This document shows, in pieces, positions 41,955 to 52,524 of a stretch of DNA of 64,000 nucleotides. Source of the stretch: Diplonema japonicum (lineage: Eukaryota > Euglenozoa > Diplonemea > Diplonemida > Diplonemidae); contig OZ025656.1 of the NCBI GenBank assembly GCA_964019335.1, positions 303,501 to 367,500 on the forward strand. The letters are read 5' to 3'. A program made the position numbers and the translations under genes. Below the pieces are notes generated by a model. The model was given only the letters and a program-made list of their open reading frames with translations. It had not been told where the DNA came from and searched no databases. The first letter of the stretch is position 1, and the number at the start of each line of letters is the position of its first letter.

Positions 41955-44078
41955 ATGGCTGAGACCTTTGCATTCCAGGCTGAGATCAACCAGTTGATGA
42001 GCTTGATCATCAACACGTTCTACTCGAACAAGGAGATCTTCCTGCGTGAGCTTATCTCGAACTCGTCCGATGCTCTCGACAAGATGCGCCACATGTCGCT
42101 GTTGGACAAGGAGGCGCTGAAGGACGAGGAGAGGATGCTGATCCAGATCCACGCTGACAAGGCGGCGAAGACGATCACGCTGACGGACACTGGTGTGGGG
42201 ATGACGAAGGCAGACCTGGTGAACAACCTGGGAACGATCGCGAGGTCCGGGACGAAGGGCTTCATGGAGGCTCTGGAGGCCGGGGCTGACATGTCGATGA
42301 TCGGGCAGTTCGGTGTGGGTTTCTACAGCGCGTACCTGGTGTCGGACAAGGTGACGGTGGTCTCGAAGCACAACGACGACGAGTGCCACCAGTGGGAGTC
42401 TGCTGCGGGAGGGACCTTCACGGTGACGAAGTGCGAGGACGCGGACCTGAAGAGGGGGACCAGGATCACTTGCCACTTGAAGGACGACCAGCTTGAGTTC
42501 TTGGAGGAGAGGAGGATCAAGGACCTTGTGAAGAAGCACTCTGAGTTCATCGGCTACGACATCGAGCTGGAGGTGGAGAAGACGAACGAGAAGGAGGTGA
42601 CGGACGACGAGGACGAGGACGAGGAGGAGGAGAAGAAGAAGGAGGAGGAGGGTGAGAAGAAGGAGGGAGAGGACGAGCCGAAGGTGGAGGAGGTGAAGGA
42701 GGGAGAGGAGAAGAAGAAGAAGACGAAGAAGGTGAAGGAGGTGACGAAGGAGATGGAGAAGCTGAACAAGAACAAGCCCCTTTGGACGAGGGACCCGAAG
42801 GAGATCACGAAGGAGGAGTACGGGAGCTTCTACAAGGCGATCTCGAACGACTGGGAGGAGCACCTCGCTGTGAAGCACTTCGCTGTGGAGGGACAGCTGG
42901 AGTTCAGGGCGATCCTGTTCATCCCCAGGAGGGCCCCCTTCGACATGTTCGAGCCCAACAAGAAGAAGACCAACATCAAGCTCTACGTGAGGAGGGTGTT
43001 CATCATGGACAGCTGCGAGGACCTCATCCCGGAGTGGCTCTCCTTCATCAAGGGGATCGTGGACAGCGAGGACCTCCCCCTGAACATCTCGCGTGAGAAC
43101 CTGCAGCAGAACAAGATCCTGAAGGTGATCAAGAAGAACATCGTGAAGAAGACCCTTGAGATGGTGGAGGAGATCAGCGAGAACAAGGAGGACTTCGCGA
43201 AGCTCCACGAGCACTTCGGGAAGAACCTGAAGCTCGGGATCCACGAGGACTCGCAGAACAGGAAGAAGCTCGCTGAGTTCATGAGGTACTTCTCGACGAA
43301 GAGCGGGGAGGAGACGACCTCGCTGAAGGACTACGTGACCAGGATGAAGGAGGAGCAGAAGGAGATCTACTACATCACTGGTGAGAGCAAGGCCAAGATC
43401 GAGAACTCCCCGTTCATCGAGCAGTGCAAGAAGAGGGGCCTGGAGGTGCTTCTGATGACGGACCCGATCGACGAGTACGCGATGCAGCAGCTGAAGGAGT
43501 ACGAGGACAAGAAGTTCAGGTGCGTGACCAAGGAGGGTTTGAAGTTCGAGGAGACCGAGGAGGAGAAGAAGCAGAAGGAGGAGGAGAAGGCTGCCTTCGA
43601 GACCCTCTGCAAGACCATGAAGGACATCCTCGGGGACAAGGTGGAGAAGGTGATGCTGTCGGACCGTCTCGCACAGGCCCCGTGCATCCTGGTGACCTCG
43701 GAGTTCGGGTGGAGCGCGCACATGGAGCAGATCATGAAGATGCAGGCCCTGAGGGACTCCTCCAGCAGCGGCTACATGGTGAGCAAGAAGACCATGGAGG
43801 TGAACCCCGCCCACCCCATCGTGAAGACCCTGAAGGCGAAGGCCGACTCCGACGCCAACGACAAGACCGTGAAGGACCTCGTGCTCCTCCTCTTCGAGAC
43901 CTCGCTCCTCACCTCCGGCTTCTCCCTCGAGGACCCCGCCGGATACGCCGAGAGGATCCACCGCATGATCAAGCTCGGGCTCTCCATCGACGACGACGAC
44001 GAGGAGGACGCACCCATCGAGGCCGACACCACCGCCGCTGAGGACGAGGGTGAGTCCAAGATGGAGGAGGTTGACTAA
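41955..44078 (+). CDS. HSP90: Cytosolic HSP90 chaperone
   Basis: 707 residues, the usual length. The GHKL ATPase domain opens with [20 protein letters not shown] and contains [20 protein letters not shown] and [14 protein letters not shown] charged linker of Glu/Lys/Asp sits at about 215-270. The middle domain has the catalytic-loop region ([13 protein letters not shown]), and the chain ends in MEEVD, the docking site for TPR co-chaperones, so it is cytosolic. One exon. Codon use is the most biased in the window (AAG, GAG, AGG, CTC), as expected for an abundant protein. Unlike most neighbours the leader is not poly(A): ACAACAAACAGCTTGC precedes it, with an AG that could be a splice acceptor. 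Confidence 0.98.
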   Translation: MAETFAFQAEINQLMSLIINTFYSNKEIFLRELISNSSDALDKMRHMSLLDKEALKDEERMLIQIHADKAAKTITLTDTGVGMTKADLVNNLGTIARSGTKGFMEALEAGADMSMIGQFGVGFYSAYLVSDKVTVVSKHNDDECHQWESAAGGTFTVTKCEDADLKRGTRITCHLKDDQLEFLEERRIKDLVKKHSEFIGYDIELEVEKTNEKEVTDDEDEDEEEEKKKEEEGEKKEGEDEPKVEEVKEGEEKKKKTKKVKEVTKEMEKLNKNKPLWTRDPKEITKEEYGSFYKAISNDWEEHLAVKHFAVEGQLEFRAILFIPRRAPFDMFEPNKKKTNIKLYVRRVFIMDSCEDLIPEWLSFIKGIVDSEDLPLNISRENLQQNKILKVIKKNIVKKTLEMVEEISENKEDFAKLHEHFGKNLKLGIHEDSQNRKKLAEFMRYFSTKSGEETTSLKDYVTRMKEEQKEIYYITGESKAKIENSPFIEQCKKRGLEVLLMTDPIDEYAMQQLKEYEDKKFRCVTKEGLKFEETEEEKKQKEEEKAAFETLCKTMKDILGDKVEKVMLSDRLAQAPCILVTSEFGWSAHMEQIMKMQALRDSSSSGYMVSKKTMEVNPAHPIVKTLKAKADSDANDKTVKDLVLLLFETSLLTSGFSLEDPAGYAERIHRMIKLGLSIDDDDEEDAPIEADTTAAEDEGESKMEEVD

Positions 44079-44664
44079 GACTACCGCCTCGCAACAACTC
44101 CCTTCCCTTGCCCTTAGCCCCCCTCTTTAATAATCTCTTTGCTTTTTTTTCTCTCCATTTTTTCCTCTTCTAGAAACGTAAGCTACATTTCTTAATAGTT
44201 TTTCTTCTTTTCTTCTTTTAGTTATCGATTTTATTTATTTTTAAGGGAAGGAAATTAAAAAGCTAAACATGTTTTTTTGTTTCCTCTTCCCCCTTTTCGC
44301 TGGAAGGACATGCAAGGTGAACGTTTGCTTAGACGAAACTGAAAGATGTCCGGTGTCATTTCTTTTTTTAAACTTTTTTTTGCCTTGGATTCTCTTAAGT
44401 CCCTCCCCCCTTATCGTTTACATATTAATCTTGGATTTTTCTTTTTCTTTTTTAATTGGGGTGGTTCTCAGTTAAAGGTTTTCATCAAAAATTTTTTTCT
44501 CATCTCTTTTTATTTTTGTTTTTTTATTTCCCGCTCAAAAACCCCCCTGATAGTTTTTTATTCTTCTCTTAAGATTTTTATTGAAAAAAAAACCCCTTGA
44601 CAGCAAGATTTTCACCACTCTAAGGACGGGAAAAAGCGAGAAAGAAAAAAAAAAAAAAGAAAAA
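44079..44664. other. T-rich spacer
   Basis: 3' flank of HSP90, T-rich with short mixed islands; no gene recognised. It ends in the A-rich leader of the next gene. Confidence 0.6.
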
Positions 44665-45784
44665 ATGGGATATCTAAAAGGTCTAGCAGTTTTACTGCCG
44701 ATTCTAGTGTCAGCCATTGTGGGTGCGGTTGTGGTGCTGCCGTTGGGGTTTCCGTTGATTTTCTTCCCGTCGGTGAGGGCGGTGTACCACGCGTGGGCAG
44801 ACTTGCTGAAAAAACAGTGGTTCACCCTTGTCACAATAATGCTGCATAATGTTGGCGGCATCAAGCTGTTCAGTTATGGTGACGTCCCTGTCGACGAACC
44901 AGCACTGGTACTGAGTAATCATCGAACTAGAATTGACTGGATGATCCTTTGGGGCTACTTCCTGCGGTGTCCAGGCCAACGACTGCGAGAACTTAGAATC
45001 GTTCTGAAGAAAGCATTGCAAAAACTCCCCGTTTTCGGTTGGGCCATGGCAACCTTCCGGTTTATATTCCTCTCCAGGGAGTGGAACAAGGACAAGGAAC
45101 AACTCTCCCTTCTCATCAAATACTATAAACACTACAAGGAACAAAGCACGATTTTAATTTTCCCCGAGGGGACCGATCTCCATAAAAGTGCGCTAGCCAA
45201 ATCTGTCACATACGCTGAGAAAAATAATCTCCCTGTTTTGAAGAATGTTCTGTATCCGAGATCTACCGGGACACAGTTTATCCTAGACAGTATGAGCGAT
45301 TGTTTTGAGGCGGTGTGGGATATTACTATTGCGTACAAAGACAGAGTTCCTGGTGAGAGGCCTGATGAAATGAAGCTTGCGAAAGGTCTTTTCCCCAAGG
45401 AGGTTCATGTGCACCTTAAGAGACATCCCATGAAGTCCTTCCCGAAGGGCGAAAAAGGGTTTCCGGAATGGCTGACAAAAACTTTTGTCAACAAGGAAGC
45501 TATTCTTGCTGACTTCAACACCAACCACAAATTCGAAGGTCCGAGGGTCCCTATTGTAACGAGCCCCGTTGCCATCCTCTCGTGCATTGCATATTGGGCA
45601 GTTGCATTGGTTTACTTGTCGGTCTTGGTTTCCACATGGTATGAATGGAGGGGACAATAATAAAAAAAGAGCTTTTTTTTTTTTTTTTAGGTACGGTGTT
45701 TTATTCCTGTTTCTCGCTATCACATTGAATGTTTTCTATGGGCCGTCTCAAGATGAATTGCTCTACAAATCTGTGCAAAATTAA
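44665..45784 (+). CDS. Lysophospholipid acyltransferase, LCLAT1/AGPAT-like (two exons)
   Basis: Exons 44665-45638 and 45691-45784 give 355 residues. All PlsC/LPLAT blocks are visible: NHRTRIDWMILWGYF (the NH-x4-D catalytic box with the W typical of lysocardiolipin acyltransferase), FRFIFLSREWNKD, ILIFPEGTDLHKS and VLYPRSTG. An N-terminal membrane anchor and two C-terminal helices are present; the second one (LFLFLAITLNVFYG) is encoded only by exon 2. It should transfer acyl chains to lysophospholipids in the ER or mitochondria-associated membrane. Unspliced, translation would stop at 45658 and lose that helix. Confidence 0.88.
45639..45690 (+). other. Intron of the acyltransferase gene, 52 bp
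   Basis: GTATGA to an 18-nt T run plus TAG, phase 2; rejoining makes TG/G, Trp, and continues an uninterrupted hydrophobic helix. Confidence 0.85.
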
Positions 45785-46660
45785 AAAAAAAAAGAAAAAA
45801 ATTTTTTTTTTAAAAAAGGAACCTAGCTAATTTTAACAAAGTAATGCCTTTTTTTTTCCCCCCTCTATTTTTATTTCTTCTCGAGGCGCCTCATTTCGAC
45901 GGGAAAAAGTCATGCTTTTTGAAGAGTTGTGTAAAGGAATGGCCCAAATGTGTGAAAATAAGAAGAAACAAAATATGTTCATCAAGCAGGTGGCGTGCCT
46001 CTCCCTCTCTATTATTGTTATTATTATTATCTTTTTTGAGAAGCTGCTTGACCCCTACGTTGGGGAAATGCTCAAAACCAACCCCCTTAGTTTGGGACCT
46101 GGGTGGGGTTCTGCTGACAGCTCAAGCAGGGGTGGGCGACTTTGAGCATTTTAGAGACTTGGGGGGGGGGGGGGGGGGGGGGCGAGCTTTGAGCAATTTA
46201 GAAACTAAAGGGCGGGCTTTAGCATTCCGAAAAGTTTTTTTTAGGGTTAAGTTAGCACTTCACCCTTTGTTTTTCCACCCCCTTTTGCCCGCTGATATTT
46301 GTTTTCTCCTTTGCAACCCTAACAACTAAGATCCAAAGTTCCTTCTGTACAAACAACTTTTCTTTTTTTTTTTTGTTTTTGCTTAGTTTTATTTTTCTTT
46401 TTTCTTTTTGGAAGGAGCAAGTGAAAAAAGAAGTCTTTATTTTTTAAAACGAGGGGATAACAAAAAAAAAAAAAGAAAGAGTATGAAGCAGGGACAAGCA
46501 AACAAGAAAGGGAAGGGGGAAAGTGTAGTGTCTGTTCTTAATTCTTTAGTGGGGGGTCGTCCCCCCATCACAGTGAAAATTTCTTTTTTTTTACCCCCCC
46601 TTCTCTTTAGCAATCCCCCCCATCTTGAACATAGTAACACCTCCCACCACAGGCGGGCTA
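45785..46660. other. Spacer with a possible tiny membrane protein
   Basis: Mixed and homopolymeric DNA including a poly(G) of about 22 at 46160-46182. An ORF at 45912-46145 (77 residues, one membrane helix ACLSLSIIVIIIIFF) is possible but unsupported. Imperfect 30-bp direct repeats (TTTGAGCATTTTAGAGACT / TTTGAGCAATTTAGAAACT) lie at 46141-46159 and 46189-46207. Confidence 0.45.
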
Positions 46661-48475
46661 ATGCCCTATGTCGATGCAGGCAGCGATGTCACATTCTTTC
46701 AGGCTGTACAGCGGTCAGGGCTGCTTAAAAAGCCAGAGGAAAATGAAGAACCGGCCCCTGCAGAAGAAGAGCTAGTAATTGATGAACCTCCACAAAGGGC
46801 CACGGAAGTCATAAGAGGCTGTTTAACTACTTCTGAAGAAGGGCTTCCACCTGAAGAAACTGCAGAACTCCTTGTAGCGTCCCTTGCCGCAGTCCTTGAA
46901 GAGCCACCATCACGAAAAGACATGTCAGTACAGGTCACTGCAACTGCTGAGCAAGGTACTCAACCTGACCCTCAAGCGTGCAAACCGCAATCGGAGGACA
47001 GTCGAGTAGACGTGGATGATGAGTATGCTGAACATGTACATAGCGACGAGAAGAGTGAAGAGAAAAGTGAGGAGAAGAGCGAAGAGAAAGAAGATGCCCT
47101 GGAGGAAACCGCCACCGTCGAGCAAGAAGAAATACAAGAGCCAGTACAACCCGAGCCGGACAAGCAGAACGAAGCAAAAAACAGCGAACCTCACTTGCAT
47201 CACAGCCAACATTTCTCTGGCCCTTCACTGTATCACCACCACCATCACCACCACTACCATAATGTGCACCAAGGGCAGTATCACCAACACTTCCATCACC
47301 ACCAGCACCACCCGCATGTGCCGCCAGGGCTTCCCCACTATCCCCACCACCTGCATCAAAACCAACATCAACACCACCTACCGCCGACAGGAGAGCCTTT
47401 TAGGCATGTGAGCCATTACCCTCATTACCATGCTCATTTGCCGCACCCGCCGGCTGGTGTGATTCATCACCACCATCACCACCAACAGCATCACCACCAT
47501 CAACAACATGAGTGGTCACGGCAGCAACAGCCTCAGCAGCAACCTCAGCAACAGTCTCAGTTACGGCAGCAGGCGCAACAACAGCAGGAAAAGCAACCAA
47601 CTGTTTCCGACACGAAGCCTGCCCCACGACATGTGCCGCTTCCGATGCCTACACCCGATGAGACCAAGCCCCCTTCGGCAGAGCATTTTAAAGAGGTTGA
47701 AGACAAGCTTCTAACAGCAATGAGTGGTGTGACCGACCGTGTGCCTGAGCAGAACTCGTCGGAGTGTGCCACTGCAGACGAGCTCTACGCACGTTTCAAA
47801 ACTTCGATGGGTGTGATCGAGGCGCTGGATTCAGCACTCACACAAGTCGACAGTCTGCAGCAGCAGGTAGTGGAGGCAAGCGCACAGGAACAGGTCGTCC
47901 ATTTGCAGAATGCTGTAGATAAGCTCGACCGGGCACAGAAGGGTCTAAACGGTGCTGTGGGGAAACAAGTCTTGAAGACTGTAGTGCAGCAGCACACTGT
48001 TGCTTCGTCGCTCAAGGAGGCATCCCGTGCGGCAGCTAGTACTGCTGCTGTTGCAACCAATATGTCTGTGAAGCAGTCGACCTTTGGCGAAGCCAGCAGC
48101 CGCAGACGGAGGGCAACACCGATGCAGATCACCATTGAGAGGGACACAATTGCAGACGAGAATCCGGCAAATTACTACTGGAAGAAGGTAGGGACAGGTA
48201 AGAAGAGGAGCAAAAAGGACCCACTGTTCAAGCAACTGGTGCAGGATCGAAGGGAGGTTCTCCATTTGCATTCTGCAACCACTTTACCTCTACAACCCAG
48301 CAGCATGCCGTCACCAAAGCCCTCGTACACATCCTTGTCGAGTACCATTTCGCCGAAGGCCGAGTCGCGCACCGGCACCGTCAGCATCCACAGCAGCGCC
48401 GACTATACTGATGCCTTCGAGAGTGTTGCGTACGAAGACGACGTCGTGCATGTACCTGAGCTGGATTTTCAATAG
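46661..48475 (+). CDS. Unknown His/Gln-rich disordered protein
   Basis: 604 residues from the first in-frame ATG (46661), 10 bp after a CACAG. Not recognised. The N-terminal part is acidic with Glu/Lys runs (KSEEKSEEK repeats); about residues 180-320 are extremely His-rich, then poly-Gln. Residues about 345-460 look helical (LYARFKTSMGVIEALDSALTQVDSLQQQVVEASAQ), likely a coiled coil. His-rich tracts can bind metals or form condensates; no function can be assigned. The end may be spliced to the next reading frame: a GTACCT donor at 48452 and an AAAG acceptor at 48525 would fuse both in frame. Confidence 0.65.
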   Translation: MPYVDAGSDVTFFQAVQRSGLLKKPEENEEPAPAEEELVIDEPPQRATEVIRGCLTTSEEGLPPEETAELLVASLAAVLEEPPSRKDMSVQVTATAEQGTQPDPQACKPQSEDSRVDVDDEYAEHVHSDEKSEEKSEEKSEEKEDALEETATVEQEEIQEPVQPEPDKQNEAKNSEPHLHHSQHFSGPSLYHHHHHHHYHNVHQGQYHQHFHHHQHHPHVPPGLPHYPHHLHQNQHQHHLPPTGEPFRHVSHYPHYHAHLPHPPAGVIHHHHHHQQHHHHQQHEWSRQQQPQQQPQQQSQLRQQAQQQQEKQPTVSDTKPAPRHVPLPMPTPDETKPPSAEHFKEVEDKLLTAMSGVTDRVPEQNSSECATADELYARFKTSMGVIEALDSALTQVDSLQQQVVEASAQEQVVHLQNAVDKLDRAQKGLNGAVGKQVLKTVVQQHTVASSLKEASRAAASTAAVATNMSVKQSTFGEASSRRRRATPMQITIERDTIADENPANYYWKKVGTGKKRSKKDPLFKQLVQDRREVLHLHSATTLPLQPSSMPSPKPSYTSLSSTISPKAESRTGTVSIHSSADYTDAFESVAYEDDVVHVPELDFQ

Positions 48476-48549
48476 CCGTCTCCTCTCGCTGGGATGGAGG
48501 GAGGCGGGACAATGTAATCCCAAAGACGCGAACGTGCGTGCTGTGCAAC

Positions 48550-50379
48550 ATGCCGGCTGCCGAAGGTGTTAACTACATAAAGGCAGACGACATGTTCTAC
48601 CACCCTACGTGCTACACGAAGAGGAAGAAGATCGCGAAGTACATTTGCGTTGCAAGCGCAGCTGTTGCAGCGGTCACCTGTGACGTACCCAAGACACCCG
48701 AACCTGCAAACGAGGAAGAATTTGACCTTTCGATGCCTTTACCTCTATCGCCTATCCCTGCCCCTTCTGCCACCGCCCCGCCGTTGTTATCTTTGATAGA
48801 GAACTGTGCCGCACAAGTGGAACAGCGCAACAAGGCAGTCAGTAAGTTGCTTGCTGCAGTGTATGACGACAACAATAGTTTAGAAGGAGAAGAACAGCTG
48901 CAGAGGAAGATAGCGTGGGCAGAAGACAAGCTGCATGAAGTGATACACCCTGCACCCTCAAGTGACGGTGCACCTGTAGACGAGGCAAGTGTGGATGACC
49001 TGACTCACCACGCGGAGAGCATTTCAGACATCATGAGTGACAGAATCGTGACAGACAGCATCGGCTCTGAGGGCAGCGCAGGTGAAGACATAAACGATGA
49101 TATGGTGGAGGACATCAGCGACGGCATGCTCGGTGCGGAGGTGGAGGTCGAGGACCTGGACAGCAGTGACATTGCCGACGATGTGGACACCGACCTGCGC
49201 ACATCGCAGCAGAGCAAGATAGGAAGCCTGTTCTCAGAGATCGTCGACGACCTCGTTTCAGTGGCACGCACGCCAAGCGCAACAAACATTAATAGGCTGG
49301 ACGAGATCCTGCAAGACCTGACCATATCAGAGGACCTCGCGCTCTCTCCACGTAGCAGCAGACGGGACATCCTCACAAGTTTGAAGGAGATGCTCGAGGA
49401 TGATATAGAAGACGACATCAGCATAGATATGCTGGGCTTTGATTCAAAGAGCGCGCTCATCACATCAGTCGTCGACACCCTTGTGTCGATGGACTCAGTG
49501 GACACGGGAACACCCCTGATCAGGAGGTCTGTTATTGTGCGGCATTCGATCACGTCTACACCCGACTTCCATGATTTCCGCGATACAGAGCATCACGACG
49601 ATGTGGTTCTGGAGGAGGACATCCCCGAGAATCTGGAAGAGATACCAGACTTCACAGAAGAGGTCGTATCGGTGACGGACAGCATACAGACGTTCAAAAC
49701 AAGAGTTGTGGACGAGGAAGAACATTTGAGAATGAAAGTGAAGAAGACGGAAAGAGCAATGTCGATGACACCTATATCAGAAGTAGTGGTGATGACCGAA
49801 GCAGACGAGATCGACGACGATGTGGAGTCAAGCGTCGGGACTTTCACACACGATCTCAGCATTGTTGCCGATGATGTGTCGATCGATGACAATGTGGACG
49901 ACATTGCAAGCCTGGTGAGTTCTGTGAAGGCAGCCAGCATCCCTAGCGAGATAAGTGTTGTTGCTGACGAGCCAGTTGAAGCCATTGTAACAGACATGGA
50001 AAGCGACCCTGCCAGTGCGGTTCAATCTGAATTCCCTGAAGACGTTGAAAGTATCAGGTCTGAAGCTGGGTCGTCGTTATGCCTCCTCGACTCTCACCAT
50101 CCTTGGTCCTCCACATCTTGTGAAACTGGTACAACTCACTCCAGTTTCTCTTCGGTCTCGCGCTCGCCCCCCCGTCCCAGGTATAGGTTTAACCCTATCA
50201 CGGGAAAACCTTTCCTGGCTCCGCATGACGATTCTCGCTTAGACTGCCCTGACGAAATCTACCCTCACTCTGACCACGAAACAGGTTACCATCGCGGGCA
50301 CGACGAGGCGTCGCCCCACAACCCCAGACGGCACCGTTACAAGAAGAAGTTTAAACCACGCTTAGAAATAGAATACTAG
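48550..50379 (+). CDS. Unknown acidic protein with a LIM-like zinc-binding start
   Basis: 609 residues from the first ATG, but coding signal extends upstream: CVLCNMPAAEGVNYIKADDM followed by FYHPTC has the C-x2-C...H-x2-C spacing of half a LIM domain, and its first two Cys codons lie before the ATG at 48550. The true start is therefore probably upstream, either through an intron or as a continuation of the previous gene. The remainder is strongly acidic (Asp/Glu/Ser/Val rich), with alternating hydrophobic and acidic residues, and ends basic (HRYKKKFKPRLEIEY). No membrane segment. Not recognised. Confidence 0.6.
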   Translation: MPAAEGVNYIKADDMFYHPTCYTKRKKIAKYICVASAAVAAVTCDVPKTPEPANEEEFDLSMPLPLSPIPAPSATAPPLLSLIENCAAQVEQRNKAVSKLLAAVYDDNNSLEGEEQLQRKIAWAEDKLHEVIHPAPSSDGAPVDEASVDDLTHHAESISDIMSDRIVTDSIGSEGSAGEDINDDMVEDISDGMLGAEVEVEDLDSSDIADDVDTDLRTSQQSKIGSLFSEIVDDLVSVARTPSATNINRLDEILQDLTISEDLALSPRSSRRDILTSLKEMLEDDIEDDISIDMLGFDSKSALITSVVDTLVSMDSVDTGTPLIRRSVIVRHSITSTPDFHDFRDTEHHDDVVLEEDIPENLEEIPDFTEEVVSVTDSIQTFKTRVVDEEEHLRMKVKKTERAMSMTPISEVVVMTEADEIDDDVESSVGTFTHDLSIVADDVSIDDNVDDIASLVSSVKAASIPSEISVVADEPVEAIVTDMESDPASAVQSEFPEDVESIRSEAGSSLCLLDSHHPWSSTSCETGTTHSSFSSVSRSPPRPRYRFNPITGKPFLAPHDDSRLDCPDEIYPHSDHETGYHRGHDEASPHNPRRHRYKKKFKPRLEIEY

Positions 50380-50437
50380 AGGGAAAAAAAAAAGAAAAAA
50401 AAAAGGGAGGGTCTTACCAGTGCCAGTTCTTTTTATT

Positions 50438-50462
50438 ACGCTCCATATTCGCTAAGTGACCC
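50438..50462 (+). repeat. Left terminal inverted repeat
   Basis: 25 bp, identical to the reverse complement of 52539-52563. Confidence 0.9.
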
Positions 50463-50786
50463 GCCCTATGTCCCAAAGGGGTTATAGGGGGCTATAGGGG
50501 AAAAAATGTCAAAAATGCCCAAAGGTTCATTGAATTTTTTTTTTCAAAAAATCCATATGTCGAACATGAAAGAACGGTGAGTTCCAAGGAAGTTCCAAAA
50601 AAAATTTTCCAAAAAAAAAATATTGGGGGCCAACCAAAATGACCTTGGAAGTCGCCATTTTGAGTTTTGGCCATTTTTGCCAAACTTTTGCAACTGGGCA
50701 CTTTTCCCTTTGAAAAACATGGTTAACAGGGTTCGATCCCAGAAGCCAGCATCTTCCTGACCAGTAGTTCAGCCGAAAATATTTTC

Positions 50787-50860
50787 GAAGGTGTAGTCTA
50801 GTTGGGGGGGCTTTGCCCTGTACCTAGGCGAAGCGGGTTCAAGCCCCACTCCAGCGGATT
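50787..50860 (+). ncRNA. tRNA-like sequence (left end of the TIR element)
   Basis: A box TAGTCTAGTTGG (50794-50805) and B box GGTTCAAGCCC (50836-50846) at tRNA spacing; acceptor stem pairing is poor. Another B-box-like GGTTCGATCCC is at 50729-50739. Likely tRNA-derived, not a functional tRNA. Confidence 0.45.
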
Positions 50861-51061
50861 TTTTTAAACTCACCACAGGGGAGAAACGGCAGCCTGAACC
50901 GGTGTTTCCGCGAAAGCTTTTCGTGAGCTTGTGGGAGTCTAGTTGAAGAAAAGTGCAGTTTTGAGGGAAGGACAGCTCTTAACATTGTAAGATTGTTAGT
51001 TGTTAGTCAGTAAGCATAACAGTCCTGTCCTCTGCACTTCGGCCGTAATCACCAAATACAA

Positions 51062-51304
51062 ATGGGTGGAGATGACGAGAAGGTCAAAGAGGGTTCCATA
51101 GGGGAGTTTATAGTTGAAGGGACAGATGCGCGTCTACGCCGTCCACCACAGGGCAACGTACAGTCCAAATGGCATAGTCATTTGAAAGTGACGTTGCCTT
51201 TGGGGCAGAAGTTATTTCTGCTTGGAAGGTACTTATGTGGGAATTACACCGATCACCGGTCACGTTTGCGTTGGAAGATCCTTGACCCGCGTGCCCTGGT
51301 TTGA
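51062..51304 (+). CDS. Small ORF 1 of the TIR element
   Basis: 80 residues, charged at the start (MGGDDEKVKEGSIGEF), not recognised. Its stop overlaps the next ATG as TGATG. A possible GTACTT donor inside could redirect the frame. Expression unproven. Confidence 0.35.
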   Translation: MGGDDEKVKEGSIGEFIVEGTDARLRRPPQGNVQSKWHSHLKVTLPLGQKLFLLGRYLCGNYTDHRSRLRWKILDPRALV

Positions 51305-51537
51305 TGACCAGCCTAAACGGAACGGAGACTATGAAACAAGCAGTGTCGACGACCGGAGAATACTTCCTACTCCTGAGAGCACACGGGCAACTCGAAGGGA
51401 AAGACCAAAGCAAGCCCTTCCAGCCAGCAGAGAGCCTCAGACAACGAGGACTCCAGATGGACAGGATCGCGATAGCGGAGTACAGCCACAAGGAGCTCCA
51501 CTACCGGGTCCACTACACAAAAGAGGGCAAGAAGTGA
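51304..51537 (+). CDS. Small ORF 2 of the TIR element
   Basis: 77 residues starting in the TGATG overlap with ORF 1. The sequence is balanced and protein-like (GEYFLLLRAHGQL, IAIAEYSHKELHYRVHY), not recognised. The overlap would permit termination-reinitiation. A competing frame over 51222-51704 is Gln/Arg/Pro-rich. Confidence 0.35.
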   Translation: MTSLNGTETMKQAVSTTGEYFLLLRAHGQLEGKDQSKPFQPAESLRQRGLQMDRIAIAEYSHKELHYRVHYTKEGKK

Positions 51538-51667
51538 GATCTCAGAGCAGACGGAGTGGAAGTGCCATAAGCAGGCAAAAACAAAGGATGGCACCCCAGC
51601 CTCATCTTGTACAAGAAGCACAAGACCGAGGAAGCAGAGGAGGGCCACCCGAGGCACAACAGAGGAC

Positions 51668-51970
51668 ATGGACAACCTCCCCAACGCAGCAGCAACAACA
51701 GTAACAGCAGCAACAGCACCAGCAGTAGCAGCAAAGACAGTAGCGACAACAGAAAGTAAAGAAGAAGACATCAGTATCTCCTCCCCCTTCCTCCTCCTTC
51801 TCCCCTTCCTGCTGTTCTACTTCGGGTGGATCAAGCGTCTGAAGAAACAACAAATTTTTCTGGTGACCCCTACTCTTCAGTGTACTAGAAACGTAAACGA
51901 CGCACCCCTGGAACAGATAACGGAAGGAAACGCTCATGTGCACCACCTGAGTAGTAGCTCAGGAAGCTGA
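51668..51970 (+). CDS. Small ORF 3 of the TIR element, one membrane helix
   Basis: 100 residues: an Ala/Thr-rich start, an acidic patch (ESKEEDISIS), a hydrophobic helix (PFLLLLPFLLFYFGWI) and a basic, then polar end. Looks like a single-pass membrane protein. Not recognised. Confidence 0.35.
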   Translation: MDNLPNAAATTVTAATAPAVAAKTVATTESKEEDISISSPFLLLLPFLLFYFGWIKRLKKQQIFLVTPTLQCTRNVNDAPLEQITEGNAHVHHLSSSSGS

Positions 51971-52237
51971 AGTAGTACGACGGACCGAGGAAGACGACAA
52001 TAACTAGTACTAGACTTCGAAAACTGGGAAAGGGGTAGATAAGTAGAGATAAGTAGACAAGGACGTTCCAGAACAGGAACCTCTTTAGCTCATCTCGTGT
52101 TTATTTCATCACAGTGTTGATGGGCTGAGGCACGTCGTGAGTGTGTATCACGAGGATATCTGGTGTGAAAAGAAGGGAACCTACTCCACCCACTAAGCCG
52201 GATGCGTGAGTAAAGATGGGGGGTCAGAGTTTTGAAT

Positions 52238-52321
52238 TCCTGTGTGGTAGAGTGGTTACCGTGCTCACCTGTCAGGCCCCCTTGTTCCAGGAGTCGCGGG
52301 TTCGAATCCCGACGCAGTGGT
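52238..52321 (+). ncRNA. tRNA-like sequence (right end of the TIR element)
   Basis: A box TGGTAGAGTGG (52245-52255) and B box GGTTCGAATCCC (52299-52310); the middle reads CACCTGTCAGG, resembling a GTC anticodon loop, but acceptor and T-arm pairing are imperfect. A further B box GGTTCGAACCC is at 52333-52343. Confidence 0.5.
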
Positions 52322-52524
52322 TTTTTCATCAGGGTTCGAACCCCACTTGTGCCGTGTTTTTTCCACCGGAGCTGCTTCATTTTGTATAGTACAAAGTAAG
52401 GCAAATCACCAAAAAAATTTTTATTACAAAAAAAAATTCCATATGTCGAACATTGGGCCCCGGACGCAAATAAATCCATTCCAACCCTAGAAAAAGCAAT
52501 TAGAAATTTTTTTAGCTCTTCAAA

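Noticed and set aside
41919-43961. 680-residue antisense ORF over HSP90
   Set aside because: Leu/His/Val-rich shadow of a strongly codon-biased gene; HSP90 itself is certain.
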